A DNA stretch of 64,000 nucleotides from Planctomycetota bacterium (GCA_002746535.1 NVWA01000006.1:81411-145410); one strand, 5' to 3'; positions 25,616 through 35,162 are shown, numbered from the stretch's first letter. The notes: generated from the sequence alone by a model not told the origin. Program-made: numbers and translations.

Positions 25616-28438
25616 TTATTCTTCTTTTAATGAAAGGTTAAAATCTAGATGATAATCTAATTTTACACTTACTATTCTGGCATTCCCGATATCTGCAATG
25701 AATAATCGTCGGTCTGTATCCGTAGCTAGGTAAGCACCATAAAATAGTGCGACTTCGTCTCCGCCAATGGATTTAGGATTTGAAAGACTTGGATGTGGAA
25801 CAAGCGGGATGCCATCATTTTCATTGCCATATTGTCCGATGCGTAATATTAGATTTCCGTTGGTATCTAAAACAGCTACGCTGTGGTGTCCAACTTCTGG
25901 AGCAAAAGATCTATCAAAAAGATCTAAAGTAAATCTTGTACGACAACAGTCGCATTTTGTTGGTGCGGGGAAATTTTGTCCCATAAAACCAACACCACCG
26001 TATATCCATTCGCCATTTTCTATCCATGAACCTTTCATATCTTTAGTCCGCTTGGGTTTCGCATTGTCTTCCATTTTTATTTCAGTACCTTCTGTATAAA
26101 TTTTTGCTTTTTTTGGTACTACTTTTAGAAGTGTTCCCGTGATAGGGTTGAAGTAGCCAGTACGATTTTTTGATGCCATTGCATATAAATTATCATTTTT
26201 ATCAATAGCTAATCCTTCATGTATATTCAGACCAGGTAAGGCGTCTTTAAAAAGTATTTTCCCACGTTTATCCCAAACGTGAATTTCATTCCATCTTGCA
26301 CGTCCAGCATAAATTTGTGGTATATATTTATCGTTGTGTCCACCTGGTATTTTTGTTAATCCAGTCACTTTTCTTTTTTTACGTTTAATTCTATAGTTGG
26401 TACAGGAAACGGATAAGTGACGTTTCGGATTGATCCACATGCCATTTTGATGAAATGTTACTGGTTTTGTGGCTGGTAATATTAATATGGAAGGCGAGTC
26501 TACCTTGGTACCTGCTAGATATTTTCTTTCTTCACCGTAATCCCAAGGGATATCCTTCCAGTTCTTTGGATTATAACGAGCGACTTCTTTATGGGTGCGT
26601 AGGTAAATTAATCCTTCTAAATCAAAACATAAATCTTCGGCCGGAAAAGGCAGTTTTATTTTTTTAACTTTGTTCGTTTCGACAATTATTTCTAATAATT
26701 CTCTAGTTGACTTATTTGTATCTGTATCACCTTCTGCAATATAGAGATGATGGTTTTTAGGATTTACATATAACTTTTGTGTCAGGTAAGCAGGAGGGGT
26801 CGCTCTTACAATTGACTTAACGGTATCTTCACCGAAGTCTGAGATCTTCTCGAGTTTATCTTTATTCAATTTAAATAATTTTATACCATGACCTGCATAG
26901 CCCATTGTTGCTCCACCATTTCCTTTTGATACTCCAAAGACTTGGTTGTTAACCGCTTCTTTCCCCAACCAGATTACAGTAGGAGTTGCCCAAGAATCTA
27001 TTTCTGCTGTAAAAGCGACGGGAAATTTTCCAGCACCATGCCCAAGAACATAACGTATATGATCAGGTAACGGTAATGAGATTTCTTTCCTTTTTTTTGG
27101 TTCAGCAAATGTTCCGAATATAGTTAGTGTTGGTTTTATTTTTTTGGAGCTGTAGCGGCCACGAGGGGTTGAAATATGATTCATCATTGCCCAGGAAAAA
27201 CAATAAATCTCTCCAGACTTTTTGTGAATTCGTACAAGAGCGGGTCTTGTGGTGGCAATGATTTTAAGTAGTTTTCCAGCTGGAGAAAAAATTTGAATAC
27301 GATCATTTAAAAAATCGGTTATATAAACACGGCCTTCTTTGTCACAGTCAACAGAGGTCGCACAATTAAATTGACCCTCTTTTGAACTTCCTTTTTTAAT
27401 ATCCATGACTCCTGCAAAAAGTTCTGGTGATTTTTCATCATTATATTTCATCCGCATTACGCCCGAATGGCATCCAACGCCGCCCCAGGCATAACCAGTT
27501 AAATAGAGCCATTTGGAATCAGGTGAAAAGGCTATGCTTGTTGGTGGAACCCATGCATTATCGTCAATTTTGAATTTCATGCCTGGTTTTTTAAAAGAAT
27601 ATACAGTTGGTCCATAAATATTTTTATCGCCACTACTACCGTCTGTTGCTAAACGATTGAGTCGTAAGCCCGCTAAAGCAATTTGTCCATTTCGTACATC
27701 CATGGAATAGGCTCCTTCGCTTTTGCCAAGTTTATAACCATGAAAAACGATACCCGTTGTTCCTGAAGTTAGTAAGGTTAATTCTTGTGTTCCTTTTTTA
27801 ACAGGCAATTTTTTTCCATCTTGTGGATAAACTTTCCAGCCAAGACCTTTGACGGATTTTATTTTCGAAGAAGGGAATGGATAAATGGTTCTAATATATT
27901 TTCCCTCGTGACTGAATAATCGGCAATGATCAGATCCACTACTATCGAAAACATAGACGCCTTCTTTCGTTGCCCGGATTTGAGGAATTAATTGTGATAC
28001 TCTTTTTTTTGGCTCCCAAAAAAGGGGTTTTTCATATCGAGCTTTAAGACCTAATGAAACACGTATTATCAAATTTGTTTTATCATCAATGTAAGTTCCG
28101 TCGTCACGTTTACCATTCCAAGTAATTTTTTGAATTTTTGAATTAATTTTAAATGGTTTTGGCGCATTAGGGCCAAGAACACCATTAGCGAGATGGCAAA
28201 CTATATTGCCTGTAGTATTTTCAATAGCGATAGTGACGTCACAAAAGCTTTTGGTTTCAAAATCAATAGTAATTTTATCTCCGTTACGAGTTATTTTTGG
28301 TTTTTGATTGAATTCATATACCGACTCTCTTTTGATTTCAAATTCTTTTAAGGACCTTTTATCTTTGGCAGACAATTGTCCTGAAAATACTACTAGAAAA
28401 AGAATTACTATAATGAGCCTATTTTTTTGAAAAACCAA
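25616..28438 (-). CDS. Exported FlgD-like / NHL-type beta-propeller protein
   Basis: This 940-residue protein begins at TTG, with an export signal (hydrophobic residues 8-21, then Leu-Ser-Ala-Lys). Residues ~55-115 resemble a FlgD Ig-like fold ('KITWNGKRDDGTYIDDKTNL'). The rest carries NHL/SMP-30-like propeller motifs: 'DCDKEGRVYITDFLNDRIQI', 'IAFSPDSKWLYLTGYAW', 'LAIDKNDNLYAMASKN', 'TDTDRRLFIADIGNARIVSV'. A Cys-rich 'CDCCRTRF' segment near residue 830 could bind metal or form disulphides. Related proteins are frequent in Lentisphaerota and Planctomycetota near polysaccharide or sulfatase genes; function is unproven and an extracellular binding or sensor role is inferred. The gene looks richer in G+C than its neighbours. 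Confidence 0.85.
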   Translation of the reverse strand: MVFQKNRLIIVILFLVVFSGQLSAKDKRSLKEFEIKRESVYEFNQKPKITRNGDKITIDFETKSFCDVTIAIENTTGNIVCHLANGVLGPNAPKPFKINSKIQKITWNGKRDDGTYIDDKTNLIIRVSLGLKARYEKPLFWEPKKRVSQLIPQIRATKEGVYVFDSSGSDHCRLFSHEGKYIRTIYPFPSSKIKSVKGLGWKVYPQDGKKLPVKKGTQELTLLTSGTTGIVFHGYKLGKSEGAYSMDVRNGQIALAGLRLNRLATDGSSGDKNIYGPTVYSFKKPGMKFKIDDNAWVPPTSIAFSPDSKWLYLTGYAWGGVGCHSGVMRMKYNDEKSPELFAGVMDIKKGSSKEGQFNCATSVDCDKEGRVYITDFLNDRIQIFSPAGKLLKIIATTRPALVRIHKKSGEIYCFSWAMMNHISTPRGRYSSKKIKPTLTIFGTFAEPKKRKEISLPLPDHIRYVLGHGAGKFPVAFTAEIDSWATPTVIWLGKEAVNNQVFGVSKGNGGATMGYAGHGIKLFKLNKDKLEKISDFGEDTVKSIVRATPPAYLTQKLYVNPKNHHLYIAEGDTDTNKSTRELLEIIVETNKVKKIKLPFPAEDLCFDLEGLIYLRTHKEVARYNPKNWKDIPWDYGEERKYLAGTKVDSPSILILPATKPVTFHQNGMWINPKRHLSVSCTNYRIKRKKRKVTGLTKIPGGHNDKYIPQIYAGRARWNEIHVWDKRGKILFKDALPGLNIHEGLAIDKNDNLYAMASKNRTGYFNPITGTLLKVVPKKAKIYTEGTEIKMEDNAKPKRTKDMKGSWIENGEWIYGGVGFMGQNFPAPTKCDCCRTRFTLDLFDRSFAPEVGHHSVAVLDTNGNLILRIGQYGNENDGIPLVPHPSLSNPKSIGGDEVALFYGAYLATDTDRRLFIADIGNARIVSVKLDYHLDFNLSLKEE

Positions 28439-28444
28439 TGGAGT

Positions 28445-28449
28445 TCCTT
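28445..28449 (-). promoter_or_regulatory. Shine-Dalgarno for the TTG start of the NHL protein
   Basis: On the minus strand AAGGA lies 6 bases before TTG at 28438. The signal peptide frame contains no ATG, so the TTG is the only reasonable start. Confidence 0.65.
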
Positions 28450-28635
28450 CATATAAATTATGGATGAATCGTGGAAGTGAGGCAGGGGAATCTGAATACC
28501 TTTTGGTATCTATCTGGTATCCTATTATTAATTATTTTTTAATATTTTCAAGTACTATTATAGGAATATTATCAATAATTATTTTCTAATGGTTCTTTTA
28601 GAAGAAAAAAATTGAATTTACCTTTAATCTTTAAT

Positions 28636-28674
28636 CCCTCCCTTAAGGCCTATAAAATTGACCTAACATTAGGT
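28636..28674. repeat. Short motif pair, copy A (inverted to copy B at 32695)
   Basis: CCCTCCCTTAA (28636-28646) is followed after 14 bases by the palindrome ACCTAACATTAGGT (28661-28674). The reverse complement of the first motif, and a palindrome of the same ACCTA-N4-TAGGT form, occur together at 32695-32720 in inverted orientation, so the pair brackets the phosphoesterase and PQQ genes. The palindrome also lies 20 bases after the phosphoesterase stop and may act in termination. Confidence 0.4.
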
Positions 28675-28694
28675 ATGAGATACAGTCGAAAATT

Positions 28695-29894
28695 TCATCT
28701 GATTACCGGTTTTGGTAGAGTAGGCAAATCATTCCTTGGTGTTTTCCTTAAGGTGTTTTGACTAAAAATATCATTGGCATTTTCATCACGACAAGTCAGA
28801 AAACCATTTGGTCCGCGTCCTTTTAAATCAAAATGTTTTTTTAAACTTGCTGGAATTGAGGAATGTTCATATACCGTATGATCAATATTATGATCGTGCC
28901 AAGCAGAAATTAAAAGTCCTGGTACACGAACCCCTAAAACAGAGAAATCAAATGCTCTGTTTTCACTTGGTGGCCAATTATCTTCATTAACAAATGGGGG
29001 GCATGTAACGTTTAATTCAGGGGAGACACTATCATAATATCCACCCGCTTCATCGTAGTTGATCACAAGAAGTGTCTTTTCCCAGACCGTTTGATTTGAT
29101 CTAATGGCTTCATAAACATTTGCAATCAAAAGATCTCCTCGTGCCATAGACCCTAAGAACTTTTCACCAGGGTGTTGAGATTCCGCATATAAATCAGGCC
29201 CTAAGAAAGAATAATCTGGTAAGTTGTCCAATTTTGCATCACTATAAAAATCGGCCATTTTAAAGTGATTTTGCGGCCTAGCTTTTACAAAAGGAAATGC
29301 ATGAGAAGTATTTAAATTTTCATGTATATAGGTTCTCCAGCTACGTCCATTATTTTCTAGGCTTTCAAAAATACTTTCGCAACTATCAGGCAATGGTAAA
29401 TCACTTGCTTTATAACTACTTCCTGCATAGCCGTATGAGCTAGCACCATGTACAAATAGTCGATTTGGACCCGTTGGTCCTGGCATAGATGAAAACCAAC
29501 GATCACACACGACAAAATTTTTAGCCAAGGTTGTAATTGCTGGTAAATGATTGTCTTCTTCTGCAAAAAATTGCATATATTTTTTTTCGCCTTCTTCATC
29601 ATGCTCAGGGTAGGCAATATTAATTGAATCCTCATTTTTTAATTTTGAAACTTTATCAACAAAATCTTCACCATATAATGATTTATAGGTTGCTTGATAT
29701 GAATGGGGTGGGTCAAAAGAATGATTTTTATAAGGGTCTGCACCTTTAGTAATATATACTTTTTCACCTTTACTGTTTAAATTATATTCTTGGCCGGTTA
29801 ATTTTCCGAGACCTTTAGTAAAACCAAAAATTCGATCGAACGATTGGTTCTCCATCATCAAGACAACAATATGTTTAAAGGGTGAATTTTCCAT
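28695..29894 (-). CDS. Phospholipase C / acid phosphatase-type phosphoesterase
   Basis: The product is 399 residues from the ATG at 29894, which has GGAG at 6-base spacing; an in-frame ATG at 29906 lacks a ribosome site. It belongs to the alkaline-phosphatase-like 'phosphoesterase family' that includes non-haemolytic phospholipases C and AcpA. Evidence is the N-terminal 'IVVLMMENQSFDRIFG', 'MPGPTGPNRLFVHGASS', 'INYDEAGGYYDSVSP', 'GVRVPGLLISAWHDHNID' and 'YEHSSIPASLKKHF'. It would hydrolyse phosphate esters such as phospholipid head groups. Unlike most relatives it has no Sec or Tat signal peptide; it may be cytoplasmic or exported by another route. Confidence 0.92.
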   Translation of the reverse strand: MENSPFKHIVVLMMENQSFDRIFGFTKGLGKLTGQEYNLNSKGEKVYITKGADPYKNHSFDPPHSYQATYKSLYGEDFVDKVSKLKNEDSINIAYPEHDEEGEKKYMQFFAEEDNHLPAITTLAKNFVVCDRWFSSMPGPTGPNRLFVHGASSYGYAGSSYKASDLPLPDSCESIFESLENNGRSWRTYIHENLNTSHAFPFVKARPQNHFKMADFYSDAKLDNLPDYSFLGPDLYAESQHPGEKFLGSMARGDLLIANVYEAIRSNQTVWEKTLLVINYDEAGGYYDSVSPELNVTCPPFVNEDNWPPSENRAFDFSVLGVRVPGLLISAWHDHNIDHTVYEHSSIPASLKKHFDLKGRGPNGFLTCRDENANDIFSQNTLRKTPRNDLPTLPKPVIR

Positions 29895-30203
29895 GATCTT
29901 CTCCATCGATAAAATTTTTGATTTTAAATTTACTGGGAATAGATGACATTATTAATTATAAGCTTTAGGCATGTCTCAAAACTGAAAATAAAGAAAACAA
30001 TGATTCCTTTATTTAATTGTTATATTGATAAATGGCTAACATCTTTCTATAAATGTTTCGGAGACACAAAGTACTATTATCAATTTGTAATTCAAAGGAA
30101 ATGTTAGAACTCCCTACATTTAATTCATTTTTCTTTCTTTAATTCTTTTTTAAATTAAAAAGTATGTGCATTTTCGATGACCCTGGAAAAGTATATTTTT
30201 GAA
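29895..30203. other. Gene-free stretch before the phosphoesterase gene
   Basis: About 300 AT-rich bases carry no frame or hairpin that I can support. The phosphoesterase promoter should lie here. Confidence 0.45.
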
Positions 30204-32651
30204 TTACTTTTTTTCTATAGGCTCCCAGCAAAAAATAACACCACTTGCTGCGCTTGGCCAAAAAACACGCCCGTTTGATATTGAAGGATTCACACAACCC
30301 CGAGGAGCAAATCCCGGGCTTTGCCATAATAATTTTCCTGTACCAATTTCTCGAACAATTAGCCCGCCGACAGTAATCGCAAATGAATATTTGGGAGTAA
30401 GCGAGACAGGTCCACATGAATGTGTTGCTCCTCCCAGTTGTGCACCGCCAGTAGCTTTTCCATCTAATATCTTGAAATTAATTGCTCTTCCTCCATAGCC
30501 TCTGGTTACTATAAAATCAGAGCCAAGGCTAAAGTGCTTAACATGAGTGCTACCACCTTTCCATATTGGTTTAAATGTTTTGGCATTGATGCAGTGTAAT
30601 CCTTTTGCATGTTCCTGTAGGTATAAATTGTTTCCTCGGATAAAAGTATTGCCAGTTCCAAATAAATCGACACTACTCATCAAGACTTTACCTGATTTTG
30701 CATCTATTGACATGACTTCACCACGCTTCATATCACCTTTTGGCTTCCATCCCCATTTTTCACGACCAGAACTATAATAGAAAACTTTTCCGTCGGTACT
30801 ACCACCTGGTGCATCAGAATTAACGTTGAATTTTACCTGCCATAATTGCTTTCCCGTTTTTGCATCCCAGCCTTCGACTCTTGGAATCCTACCTAAAGGG
30901 ATATGACTAAATGTAACAACACCTTCAGCTATGACGGGTGACGCACGGTTCCAGATGCCTTTACTCCCTATGGCGACAGACCAAACTTCACTACCATCTT
31001 TCATATCAAGGCAGAAGAACTTCCCCCCATTTTTTGCTGGGCAAGGTACATAAAGAAGGTTGTTCGCAACCAGTAGGCCAGATGAGTTAGTTAATTGAGG
31101 AGTTCCAATAGGTAATCTTCGTCGCCAACGAATTCGCCCAGATTCCTGCTCTCGACAGGTGACAGTACGTTGTAGAGTAATAGATATTAGATCTCCTTCT
31201 TTTGTAGCTATACAGGGCGTTTTGAAATGACCAAAGCCACGAACTGCCCAACGTAGTTTCAGCTTTGGTTCTACGGTAGAATCATCGATGAAGCAGGTGT
31301 TGCCTGGATTTGCCAGAGCAGATGTCCAACCATATTTTTTAGTAGTTGAAGTACCTGCACTTTTTCTATTTGAAATTGTGAGTTTATGATCTTTGACGGG
31401 AGTCTGTTTTCCATTTGGTCCTAATATATACAGATAACCATCGTCACATCCAAAAAGCACTTGGCCATTGGAAATAATTGGAGAAGAACTAATACCTTTT
31501 CCATTAGGTGTCAGGAACCGAAAGGGCTTTTCTTTTGACTTTGTGCCGATTCCTGCCGCAATAAATTCTCCGTTTAGTGTTGTTAGTAATATATGTTCTT
31601 TTGCTAATGTGTGTGAGCTGGCTATGGGGGTGGCCATGGTCTTATGCTTCCAGCCACCTAAATATTTTTTTGTTTCGCAGTCGTAGAGGCCAATACCGTC
31701 TTTTAAGTAAGAAAGACTTCTTGTCGTCACTGCTGTGCCACGAACAGCTGGTGTAACCCAGGGATAAGGCACACACTTGACACCTTTTTTTGATCTGACT
31801 CCATCAATGAGAGAGAAACGCATTTGTTGTAATCGTCCATCTGCACCCATACCAGCTGTATAGACCCAATCCCCTGATATTGATGATGACATAGGAGCTG
31901 CACCATCTCTACCTTGTGGTGCCCTACGACACCAAATGAGTTTAGGCTCTTTACTTGTCTCTTCCAAACAGAAAATATCCCAACCCATACTGGTTATTAT
32001 TCGTTTTCCAGCAACAGAAACTTCACCACCGCCATAGTGAGGAAGATCATAGCTGCCGGGGTGCCCTCGGCCTCGTGCGTTTTTCTTGGTGGTTTCAGCA
32101 GGTTCTTTGTAGCTCTTATAGTGATCCCATTGCCATTTTTCATTGCCGTTTAAATCGAAACATCGCAGTTTAGAATCCATAGCTTGAAAATAAATAGCAC
32201 CATTAGCATGAGTAATAGCACTGATGATGGGGGATCCGATTTTGACAGTTTTAATTAGGGAGCCATCTTTCGTATTGAGAATTTGAAGGTTGCCAGCAGT
32301 TGTACCATAGTAGATCCTTTCTTTGAATACGCAGGGAGATGATGTGTTTGAACCCATGGCTTTATCTTTATCAGGCGATTTTTTCCAAGTGATTTTAAAT
32401 GTCTTGGCATTAATACAGTAGGCTGTACCCATCTGGTCTACAACATAAATATTTCCTGAAACAATGACAGGAGATGTTAAAACAGCATCGTCTAATTTAA
32501 TTTGAGACACGAGTCCTAAAGGTAACTGTAATGATTCATCTTCAGCATTACCTGTATGGGATGAATCACGCATGAACTGTGACCAGTCTTGCGCAAAAGT
32601 AGCAGGAATGAAGAGTATTTCCAGAATAAATATTAGCGTGATTAATTTCAT
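30204..32651 (-). CDS. Exported PQQ/BamB-like beta-propeller protein
   Basis: This 815-residue protein has a clear signal peptide (residues 1-20, ending Thr-Phe-Ala-Gln) followed by 'DWSQFMRDSSHTGNAE', the typical opening of secreted PQQ-like propellers. Repeats such as 'YCINAKTFKITWKKSP', 'LDMKDGSEVWSVAIGS', 'DAKTGKQLWQVKF' and 'GTGKLLWQSPG' span the whole length, enough for two propellers or one large one. No haem or quinoprotein catalytic motif is visible, so a binding or scaffold role is more likely than dehydrogenase activity. It appears richer in G+C than the long PQQ/TPR genes at 7418-16851 and is not closely similar to them, which suggests a separate origin. Confidence 0.87.
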   Translation of the reverse strand: MKLITLIFILEILFIPATFAQDWSQFMRDSSHTGNAEDESLQLPLGLVSQIKLDDAVLTSPVIVSGNIYVVDQMGTAYCINAKTFKITWKKSPDKDKAMGSNTSSPCVFKERIYYGTTAGNLQILNTKDGSLIKTVKIGSPIISAITHANGAIYFQAMDSKLRCFDLNGNEKWQWDHYKSYKEPAETTKKNARGRGHPGSYDLPHYGGGEVSVAGKRIITSMGWDIFCLEETSKEPKLIWCRRAPQGRDGAAPMSSSISGDWVYTAGMGADGRLQQMRFSLIDGVRSKKGVKCVPYPWVTPAVRGTAVTTRSLSYLKDGIGLYDCETKKYLGGWKHKTMATPIASSHTLAKEHILLTTLNGEFIAAGIGTKSKEKPFRFLTPNGKGISSSPIISNGQVLFGCDDGYLYILGPNGKQTPVKDHKLTISNRKSAGTSTTKKYGWTSALANPGNTCFIDDSTVEPKLKLRWAVRGFGHFKTPCIATKEGDLISITLQRTVTCREQESGRIRWRRRLPIGTPQLTNSSGLLVANNLLYVPCPAKNGGKFFCLDMKDGSEVWSVAIGSKGIWNRASPVIAEGVVTFSHIPLGRIPRVEGWDAKTGKQLWQVKFNVNSDAPGGSTDGKVFYYSSGREKWGWKPKGDMKRGEVMSIDAKSGKVLMSSVDLFGTGNTFIRGNNLYLQEHAKGLHCINAKTFKPIWKGGSTHVKHFSLGSDFIVTRGYGGRAINFKILDGKATGGAQLGGATHSCGPVSLTPKYSFAITVGGLIVREIGTGKLLWQSPGFAPRGCVNPSISNGRVFWPSAASGVIFCWEPIEKK

Positions 32652-32694
32652 AGAATTTTACTTTCTTAGACAAGTTTAAATTAAAGATTGATTC

Positions 32695-32720
32695 ACCTAT
32701 AACTAGGTATTAAGGGAGGG
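32695..32720. repeat. Short motif pair, copy B (inverted to copy A at 28636)
   Basis: ACCTATAACTAGGT (32695-32708) is followed by TTAAGGGAGGG (32710-32720). Both elements recur in inverted orientation at 28636-28674, with wider spacing there. This copy lies 44-70 bases upstream of the PQQ gene start. Confidence 0.4.
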
Positions 32721-32778
32721 TTATGCTCACAACATTGAAAGCCGATGTAACTCAGTATATTGGCCAGTTGCAAACAGG

Positions 32779-32810
32779 ACATATCTATTATATTGTTATA
32801 ATAGATATGT
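32779..32810. promoter_or_regulatory. Perfect 14-bp inverted repeat with 4-base loop
   Basis: ACATATCTATTATA (32779-32792), TTGT, and TATAATAGATATGT (32797-32810) form a perfect palindromic hairpin. It lies about 130 bases upstream of the PQQ gene and about 190 beyond the recQ stop. It could be an operator or a structural element; neither gene shows a matching regulator nearby. Confidence 0.45.
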
Positions 32811-32996
32811 AGTACAATAAAATCCTATGACTGTCCTTTAAATGACATAATTGAACGTATCATTACGTTGTTTTACTTCTTTGTTTCTCTTCATTTAAAA
32901 AATGTCATGGTTTGAATTAATTAAAATTTGAGTATGGTTTTATGTGTCCTGGAATTTCTTATATATATTCAGTAAATTCGAGAATTTATTCTAAGT

Positions 32997-34943
32997 TTAG
33001 GAGTTAGATTCAACCCATGCTTTTACATCTTTAAAAGGTAACTCTTCAAATATAGCACTGCCACTAAATTTTCTGGTTCGCATTTTGGATAAGGTAGGTG
33101 AGCTGATGCCACATAAGAATTTTGTAATCGTAGCCGGAGATAATTTCTCTTTTGCTTTTTGTATGAGTTCGTTGGTTAAGCTTTTATAATTTTCATTTGC
33201 AAGCAAATCATTTCTTTCTGTACAAGGAAGTTTACTAGTCTTCCCATGGCAAACCGAGCAATGACCACATCTTTTAGGTGCGTTGCCATCTCCAAAATAA
33301 TTTGCTAACTCGTGATTAATACAATTCTTATGTTCAAAGAAGCTGATTACAGTTTCAATTCTTTGAATCTCTTCTTTTTCTTTTTGTAAAAAATCACATG
33401 AAAGATCATCTGATAGCTTTTCTAAAATTTCATCGGTAAATTGATCTTTAGTTAGAAGCACCTGATAAACTTCTGTTGTCTTTTTACTTTCCAATTGAAT
33501 CATTTCATTTTCATGTAAATAATCTAAGGCTTTAACAACCCGCTTGCGTTCATTACGATAGACCGGTGGCAAAGTATCTAAATTTAAAGTCCGCCAGGTC
33601 TTTGCTAAATGACTGGCTTGTAAAACTTGTTTTAAAAACTCTTTTCTTTCACCTTCAAAGTCACTTAAAATTTCTGCATCTGTTTTTAAATTCATAAAAC
33701 GATATTCGGCATAATAAGAATACAATGATTTAATAACCCCTTTTAGCTCCAAATAAACAAGTAAAGTTTTCAAAGGCAAAGAGCGTATATTGCATTTAGA
33801 TGAAAGTGATAAAGGAAGTATTTCCCACTGATCATTGCCCTTTAATAATTCTTCCTGAATCAATTTTAAAACGATTAAAATTCCATTTTTTTCAGGAGTA
33901 TCACCATAAATAAAATTTTCTAGAATGACCTGGTTTTCACGATTGGCCAATAAAATACATTTTGAAGGTTTACCATCACGACCAGCACGTCCGATTTCCT
34001 GACAATATGATTCTATTGATTTCGGTAAATTATAATGAATCACATTTCGGATATTGCTTTTATCGATACCCATACCAAAAGCAATGGTAGCGACAACCGA
34101 ATCTACTTTGCCAGACATAAAGTTTTCTTGAATTTCTTGACGTTCGTCTGTTTTTAGTCCAGCATGATAATGACAAATACTTAACCCTTTTTCTAATGCA
34201 AATTTAGAAATGACTTCGGCTGTTTTTTGTAATGTTACATAAATAATTGATGATTCATCTTTAGACTCTTCTAAGATAGAAAGAAGCCTCTTACCAATAT
34301 TTTTTTTCTCTTGTGAATCAATTAAGATTTCAAGATTTTTTCGATAGGAACCTGTAATAACAAAATTACTTTTTGGAATATTAAATTTACGACTCATGTC
34401 TTCCACCACATTTGGAGTCGCTGTTGCAGTCAATAGCATCACCAATGGAATCTTATATTCATTTTTATAATCAGGTAATTTCAAATAATCGGGTCTAAAG
34501 TTATGGCCCCATTCAGAAATACAATGTGCTTCATCAATAACTAGCATGGAGATCTTCACATCATTTAAAAAATTTCTAAACCTTTCATTTTTAAATCGTT
34601 CAACTGATATCATTAGTATTTTGATTTCGTTGTTGCGTAAGGCCTGCATGGTTGCACGAGATTCTTCAATGGTCAGTGTTGAATCTATTCTTGCGGCTGC
34701 GATACCTTTACCTTTTAAAAATCTCATTTGATCTTGAATCAAAGCCAGCAAAGGAGAAACGACTAACGTCAAATAAGGAAGTTTTATGGCCGTAAACTGA
34801 TAACATAATGACTTACCACTACCAGTAGGAAATATCGCAGCAGAACTTTCATTTTTCAATATATTATTAATAACTTTTTCTTGCCCTGTCTGAAAGTTAT
34901 CAAATCCAAAAAGTTCTTTTAAATCACTTCTAATTTCAACCAT
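32997..34943 (-). CDS. recQ: RecQ-family ATP-dependent DNA helicase
   Basis: The product is 648 residues from ATG 34943, which has AAAGG 7 bases upstream; the frame extends back to TTG 34958. It unwinds DNA 3'-5' in recombination and repair. Motifs are: motif 0 'FGFDNFQTGQ', Walker A 'FPTGSGKSLCYQ', DEAH box 'IDEAHCISEWGHNFRPDY', motif III 'LTATATPNV', and motif VI 'QEIGRAGRDG'. The RecQ zinc-binding cysteines appear in 'CINHELANYFGDG' and 'RCGHCSVCHG'. The end ('LCGISSPTLSKMRTRKFSGS') resembles the winged-helix tail of many short RecQ proteins; no HRDC domain is seen. It is a lone gene, separated by 219 bases from the dioxygenase gene. Confidence 0.95.
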   Translation of the reverse strand: MVEIRSDLKELFGFDNFQTGQEKVINNILKNESSAAIFPTGSGKSLCYQFTAIKLPYLTLVVSPLLALIQDQMRFLKGKGIAAARIDSTLTIEESRATMQALRNNEIKILMISVERFKNERFRNFLNDVKISMLVIDEAHCISEWGHNFRPDYLKLPDYKNEYKIPLVMLLTATATPNVVEDMSRKFNIPKSNFVITGSYRKNLEILIDSQEKKNIGKRLLSILEESKDESSIIYVTLQKTAEVISKFALEKGLSICHYHAGLKTDERQEIQENFMSGKVDSVVATIAFGMGIDKSNIRNVIHYNLPKSIESYCQEIGRAGRDGKPSKCILLANRENQVILENFIYGDTPEKNGILIVLKLIQEELLKGNDQWEILPLSLSSKCNIRSLPLKTLLVYLELKGVIKSLYSYYAEYRFMNLKTDAEILSDFEGERKEFLKQVLQASHLAKTWRTLNLDTLPPVYRNERKRVVKALDYLHENEMIQLESKKTTEVYQVLLTKDQFTDEILEKLSDDLSCDFLQKEKEEIQRIETVISFFEHKNCINHELANYFGDGNAPKRCGHCSVCHGKTSKLPCTERNDLLANENYKSLTNELIQKAKEKLSPATITKFLCGISSPTLSKMRTRKFSGSAIFEELPFKDVKAWVESNS

Positions 34944-35162
34944 AACCTCACCTTTCAATGGTAATCTTCAGTTTATAATGCTAATCTGTAATATTTTAAC
35001 AATATACTATATATTTATATAAATCAATCTGTTACTTTTAAATTATTAAATTTTATCATTTTATTTTAATATCTAGATTAAAGATAAATGAAATTTGGAT
35101 GAATAATAATTAGCAAGAATGAACTTTGGGATCGAATCCCTTTTGTTATTGAAATATTAAAA

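Larger units (their letters stand above)
32652..32996. other. Gene-free stretch between recQ and the PQQ gene
   Basis: About 345 bases hold no gene but at least two structures: the short motif pair at 32695-32720 and a long AT-rich hairpin at 32779-32810. The PQQ gene promoter and the recQ terminator should lie here. Confidence 0.5.

Noticed and set aside
29357-29635. Minus-strand 92-codon frame inside the phosphoesterase gene
   Set aside because: It is an out-of-frame shadow of a gene with clear catalytic motifs.
35123-35135. GGGATCGAATCCC resembling a tRNA T-arm
   Set aside because: No acceptor, D or anticodon arms can be folded around it and the TTC of the T-loop is missing; at most a small hairpin.
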